Of a stretch of 64,000 nucleotides of DNA, positions 63,353 to 64,000 are shown in pieces. The stretch is taken from NCBI GenBank assembly GCA_038049695.1, contig CP142456.1, positions 72,935,922-72,999,921 of the forward strand, read 5' to 3'. How positions within the stretch are numbered: position 1 is the first letter of the stretch; each line of letters starts with the position of its first letter. Made by a program: the position numbers and the translations under genes. This stretch comes from Cinnamomum chago. Its lineage: Eukaryota; Streptophyta; Magnoliopsida; Laurales; Lauraceae. The notes under the pieces were generated by a model. It did not search any database. It had not been told where the DNA came from and worked only from the letters and a program-made list of their open reading frames with translations.

Positions 63353-64000
63353 CTTTTAGGGCCTGTTCTTTACAACAATTCATAGAGTTTTTCTCTGGAA
63401 AATTTCAAAATCTCCGACAGCTATACCCTAATGTGGAATTCCTAAATCCTCCTCTTGAATGGAACATTTGAAATTCAAGAAAAATGCATAGAGATTCCCA
63501 TCATTAATTGGGAACAAATGTAACATCATATACTTAACACCATTTCGTCTCTGATAAAAAAAGATTTCTTTGATCACTCAACTAACATTCTGAATATTTT
63601 ATGCCTAGAAAATGGATATTAAATGTTTCTATGCAAGATTGAGGGCCTACTCATTTAAGGATGAGTTAGAAAAAACACCACCTTAATCCAAATCAAACAT
63701 GCGTGATTACAAAGATAGCAAGTGTAAACCACATAACGTACCGAGTAGAAGCACTTGATGTAACAACTCTCTCCGTTTTAATTTCTTATTAACTTCTTAG
63801 GGTAACACGAGGAGGAGTATGTTTATAATGATGCATTTTTAATAGCATTTTAGAATCTTAAATCCACAATTTCCTCTTATGTAGTGCAATGTGGTGATCA
63901 TCATATCACGAGTTTTGAAAATAGCACTTATATTTTTCTTTTATAAAGATTGATTCTAATTGTGATTTTGACAATCCCATTATAATTCATAAAAGATGTT
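63353..64000. mobile_element. hAT-like DNA transposon, U7, cut by the window end
   Basis: The left terminal repeat and first 648 bp of the copy of 6908-8364 are present. The right end lies outside the window. Confidence 0.48.

Larger units (their letters stand above)
56434..64000 (+). repeat. Tandem macrosatellite unit U7, cut by the window end
   Basis: These are the first 7,567 bp of a seventh unit, matching the U3-U6 consensus. It runs to the last base of the window inside the hAT-like element with no change in character, so the array very probably continues past 64000. Confidence 0.97.

Noticed and set aside
1-64000. CRISPR array or bacterial operon
   Set aside because: The repeat period is 9.4 kb, not tens of bases, and introns and plant gene structure are present.
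1-64000. Pure assembly artefact (one unit copied by the assembler)
   Set aside because: Units carry distinct private and neighbour-shared variants and small length differences, which a simple artefact would not give. It cannot be fully excluded without read data.

Overview
The window is one near-perfect tandem array. A unit of about 9,408 bp is repeated head-to-tail on the + strand, with six units at full length and a seventh cut by the window end. In the arbitrary phase set by base 1 the units are U1 1-9396, U2 9397-18804, U3 18805-28212, U4 28213-37619, U5 37620-47027, U6 47028-56433 and U7 56434-64000. Adjacent units differ by only a handful of single-base changes and very small indels. 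U1 is the most divergent, and most of its differences lie in its first 1.5 kb. For U1 coordinates above about 870, add 9408 (U2), 18816 (U3), 28224 (U4; 28223 beyond 6340), 37631 (U5), 47039 (U6; 47037 beyond 1745) or 56445 (U7).

The sequence is AT-rich nuclear DNA of a flowering plant. The only convincing protein-coding similarity is the 5' end of a plant terpene synthase gene with the usual split-exon structure, set among plant-type transposon remains. I cannot name the species.

Layout of one unit (U1 coordinates): 1-1100, unassigned AT-rich DNA; 1100-1759, upstream region and leader of the terpene synthase piece, with two TATA-like boxes and two TGGGCCCCAC motifs; 1760-1903, exon 1; 1904-3029, intron 1, holding a possible minus-strand tRNA-derived SINE and an A16 tract; 3030-3285, exon 2, ending at an intact splice donor; about 3360-6660, an A-rich stretch that looks like fossil LTR-retrotransposon DNA with two related, outward-facing promoter-like arms; 6908-8364, an hAT-like non-autonomous DNA transposon that may carry a captured host first exon; 8751-8815, a decayed tRNA-like (SINE-type) relic; then unassigned AT-rich DNA up to the next copy.

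The central observation is that each unit carries the front of a terpene synthase gene (upstream region, start codon, exons 1 and 2) and nothing recognisable of exons 3-7, which in this family hold the catalytic domain with the DDxxD and NSE/DTE metal sites. No unit can encode an active enzyme. The array therefore amplifies the 5' end of a specialised-metabolism gene as a 9.4-kb macrosatellite. An intact parent gene could lie beyond one array edge, but no edge is visible here.
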